Part shown: positions 6,244 through 6,629 of the stretch, piece by piece
Layout: the number at the start of each line of letters is the position of its first letter
How positions within the stretch are numbered: the stretch's first letter is position 1
DNA from: an uncultured Verrucomicrobiota bacterium
Lineage (GTDB): Bacteria; Verrucomicrobiota; Verrucomicrobiae; Opitutales; Opitutaceae
Reading direction: 5' to 3'
NCBI GenBank assembly: GCA_946482165.1
Contig: CAMLQS010000287.1
Coordinates: 1-6,629 of the forward strand
DNA: 6,629 bases
Notes under the pieces: generated by a model
Told to the model about the DNA's origin: nothing
Database searches by the model: none
Seen by the model: the letters and a program-made list of their open reading frames with translations, nothing else
Translations under genes and position numbers: made by a program

Positions 6244-6629
6244 CTACTTGAGGATCATCTCCTTCACCGTCTTGCCGGCGGGGATCATGGGCAGCACGTG
6301 CTCGGTGTAGGGAACGATGACGTCGAGGACGTAGGGGCCGTCGTGGTCGAGCATCTCCTGGATGGCTTCGCGGAGCTCGCTCTTCTTGAGCACGCGGCGG
6401 CCCTTCACGCCGAAGCCTTCGGCGATCTTCACGAAATCCGGATAGATGCCGGCGGGGTTGTCGGGAGAGCCTACGTTGTTCTTGTCGCCCAGGATGGTGT
6501 TGCCGCGGACGCTGTTGTAGAAGCGATCTTCCCACTGCACGACCATGCCGAGGTGCTGGTTGTTCAGGATCATGGCCTTGGCGGCGATCTTCTCGATATG
6601 GCAGGTGGCGAGTTCCTGGACGTTCATCA
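6244..6629 (-). CDS. ilvB: Acetolactate synthase large subunit, C-terminal part (cut by window edge)
   Basis: This is the catalytic subunit of acetohydroxyacid synthase, the thiamine-diphosphate and Mg-dependent cytoplasmic enzyme that joins pyruvate to pyruvate or 2-oxobutyrate in the first common step of valine, leucine and isoleucine synthesis. Only the last 127 or so codons are present; the 5' end lies beyond 6629. The visible part starts at the conserved MNVQELAT, which directly follows the GDG of the ThDP-binding motif in this family. The paired Asn that close that motif are visible (ILNNQHLGM), then [10 protein letters not shown] with the conserved Trp. The C-terminus [29 protein letters not shown] is the standard ending. 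The [10 protein letters not shown] and EHVLPMIP segments are closer to the plant-type sequence than to E. coli enzymes. The internal Met at 6627 is not a start codon. Stop is TAG, followed by a strong terminator. Partner gene ilvN, if linked, is not downstream. Confidence 0.96.
   Translation of the reverse strand, partial: MNVQELATCHIEKIAAKAMILNNQHLGMVVQWEDRFYNSVRGNTILGDKNNVGSPDNPAGIYPDFVKIAEGFGVKGRRVLKKSELREAIQEMLDHDGPYVLDVIVPYTEHVLPMIPAGKTVKEMILK

Noticed and set aside
6026..6535. 169-residue minus-strand open frame overlapping ilvB
   Set aside because: Arg/Pro-rich alternate frame of ilvB; the overlapping ilvB frame is unmistakable and the terminator falls inside this one.
1..6629. CRISPR array, tRNA, rRNA, integrase or defence-system genes
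   Set aside because: No regularly spaced direct repeats, no tRNA-like or rRNA sequence and no recombinase, nuclease or toxin-antitoxin reading frame were found on either strand.

Overview
The window is GC-rich bacterial chromosome. It looks like a member of Verrucomicrobiota, most plausibly the Opitutaceae. This rests on gene content, not on any marker gene: a large secreted protein combining an autotransporter-associated beta-strand (PATR) repeat with a C-terminal PEP-CTERM anchor, a TPR protein starting with an NFLRKLFG-type N-terminus, and an acetolactate synthase with the [10 protein letters not shown] version of the C-terminal domain. None of the four complete genes has a convincing Shine-Dalgarno sequence.

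Layout, left to right. Positions 1-166 hold no supported gene and begin with a G homopolymer broken by a single C. A plus-strand gene of unknown function follows (167-817). It converges on a run of minus-strand genes: a small four-helix membrane protein (877-1260), a 674-residue TPR protein (1506-3530), a 786-residue PEP-CTERM/PATR exported protein (3644-6004), and the 3' end of the acetolactate synthase large subunit gene ilvB (6244 to the window edge). In transcription order this is ilvB, terminator, PEP-CTERM gene, terminator, TPR gene, palindromic element, membrane protein gene. The two terminators share the same GCCCCGC stem and T5 tail, so ilvB, the PEP-CTERM gene and the TPR gene are probably separate transcription units.

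The least ordinary feature is at 1347-1501, between the TPR and membrane-protein genes. It is a 155-bp element with perfect 15-bp terminal inverted repeats and further nested inverted repeats down to a central hairpin. It is bracketed by a 5-bp direct repeat, CTCAG, whose right copy contains the TPR stop codon. It looks like a small non-autonomous mobile or REP/MITE-type repeat inserted exactly at a gene end, although a structured RNA or terminator role is possible.

Functionally the genes do not form an obvious pathway. ilvB is branched-chain amino acid biosynthesis. The PEP-CTERM protein is an envelope or extracellular protein presumably processed by an exosortase encoded elsewhere. The TPR and four-helix proteins cannot be assigned a process from sequence. 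I did not find a convincing new multi-gene system. The palindromic element is the best candidate for something undescribed.
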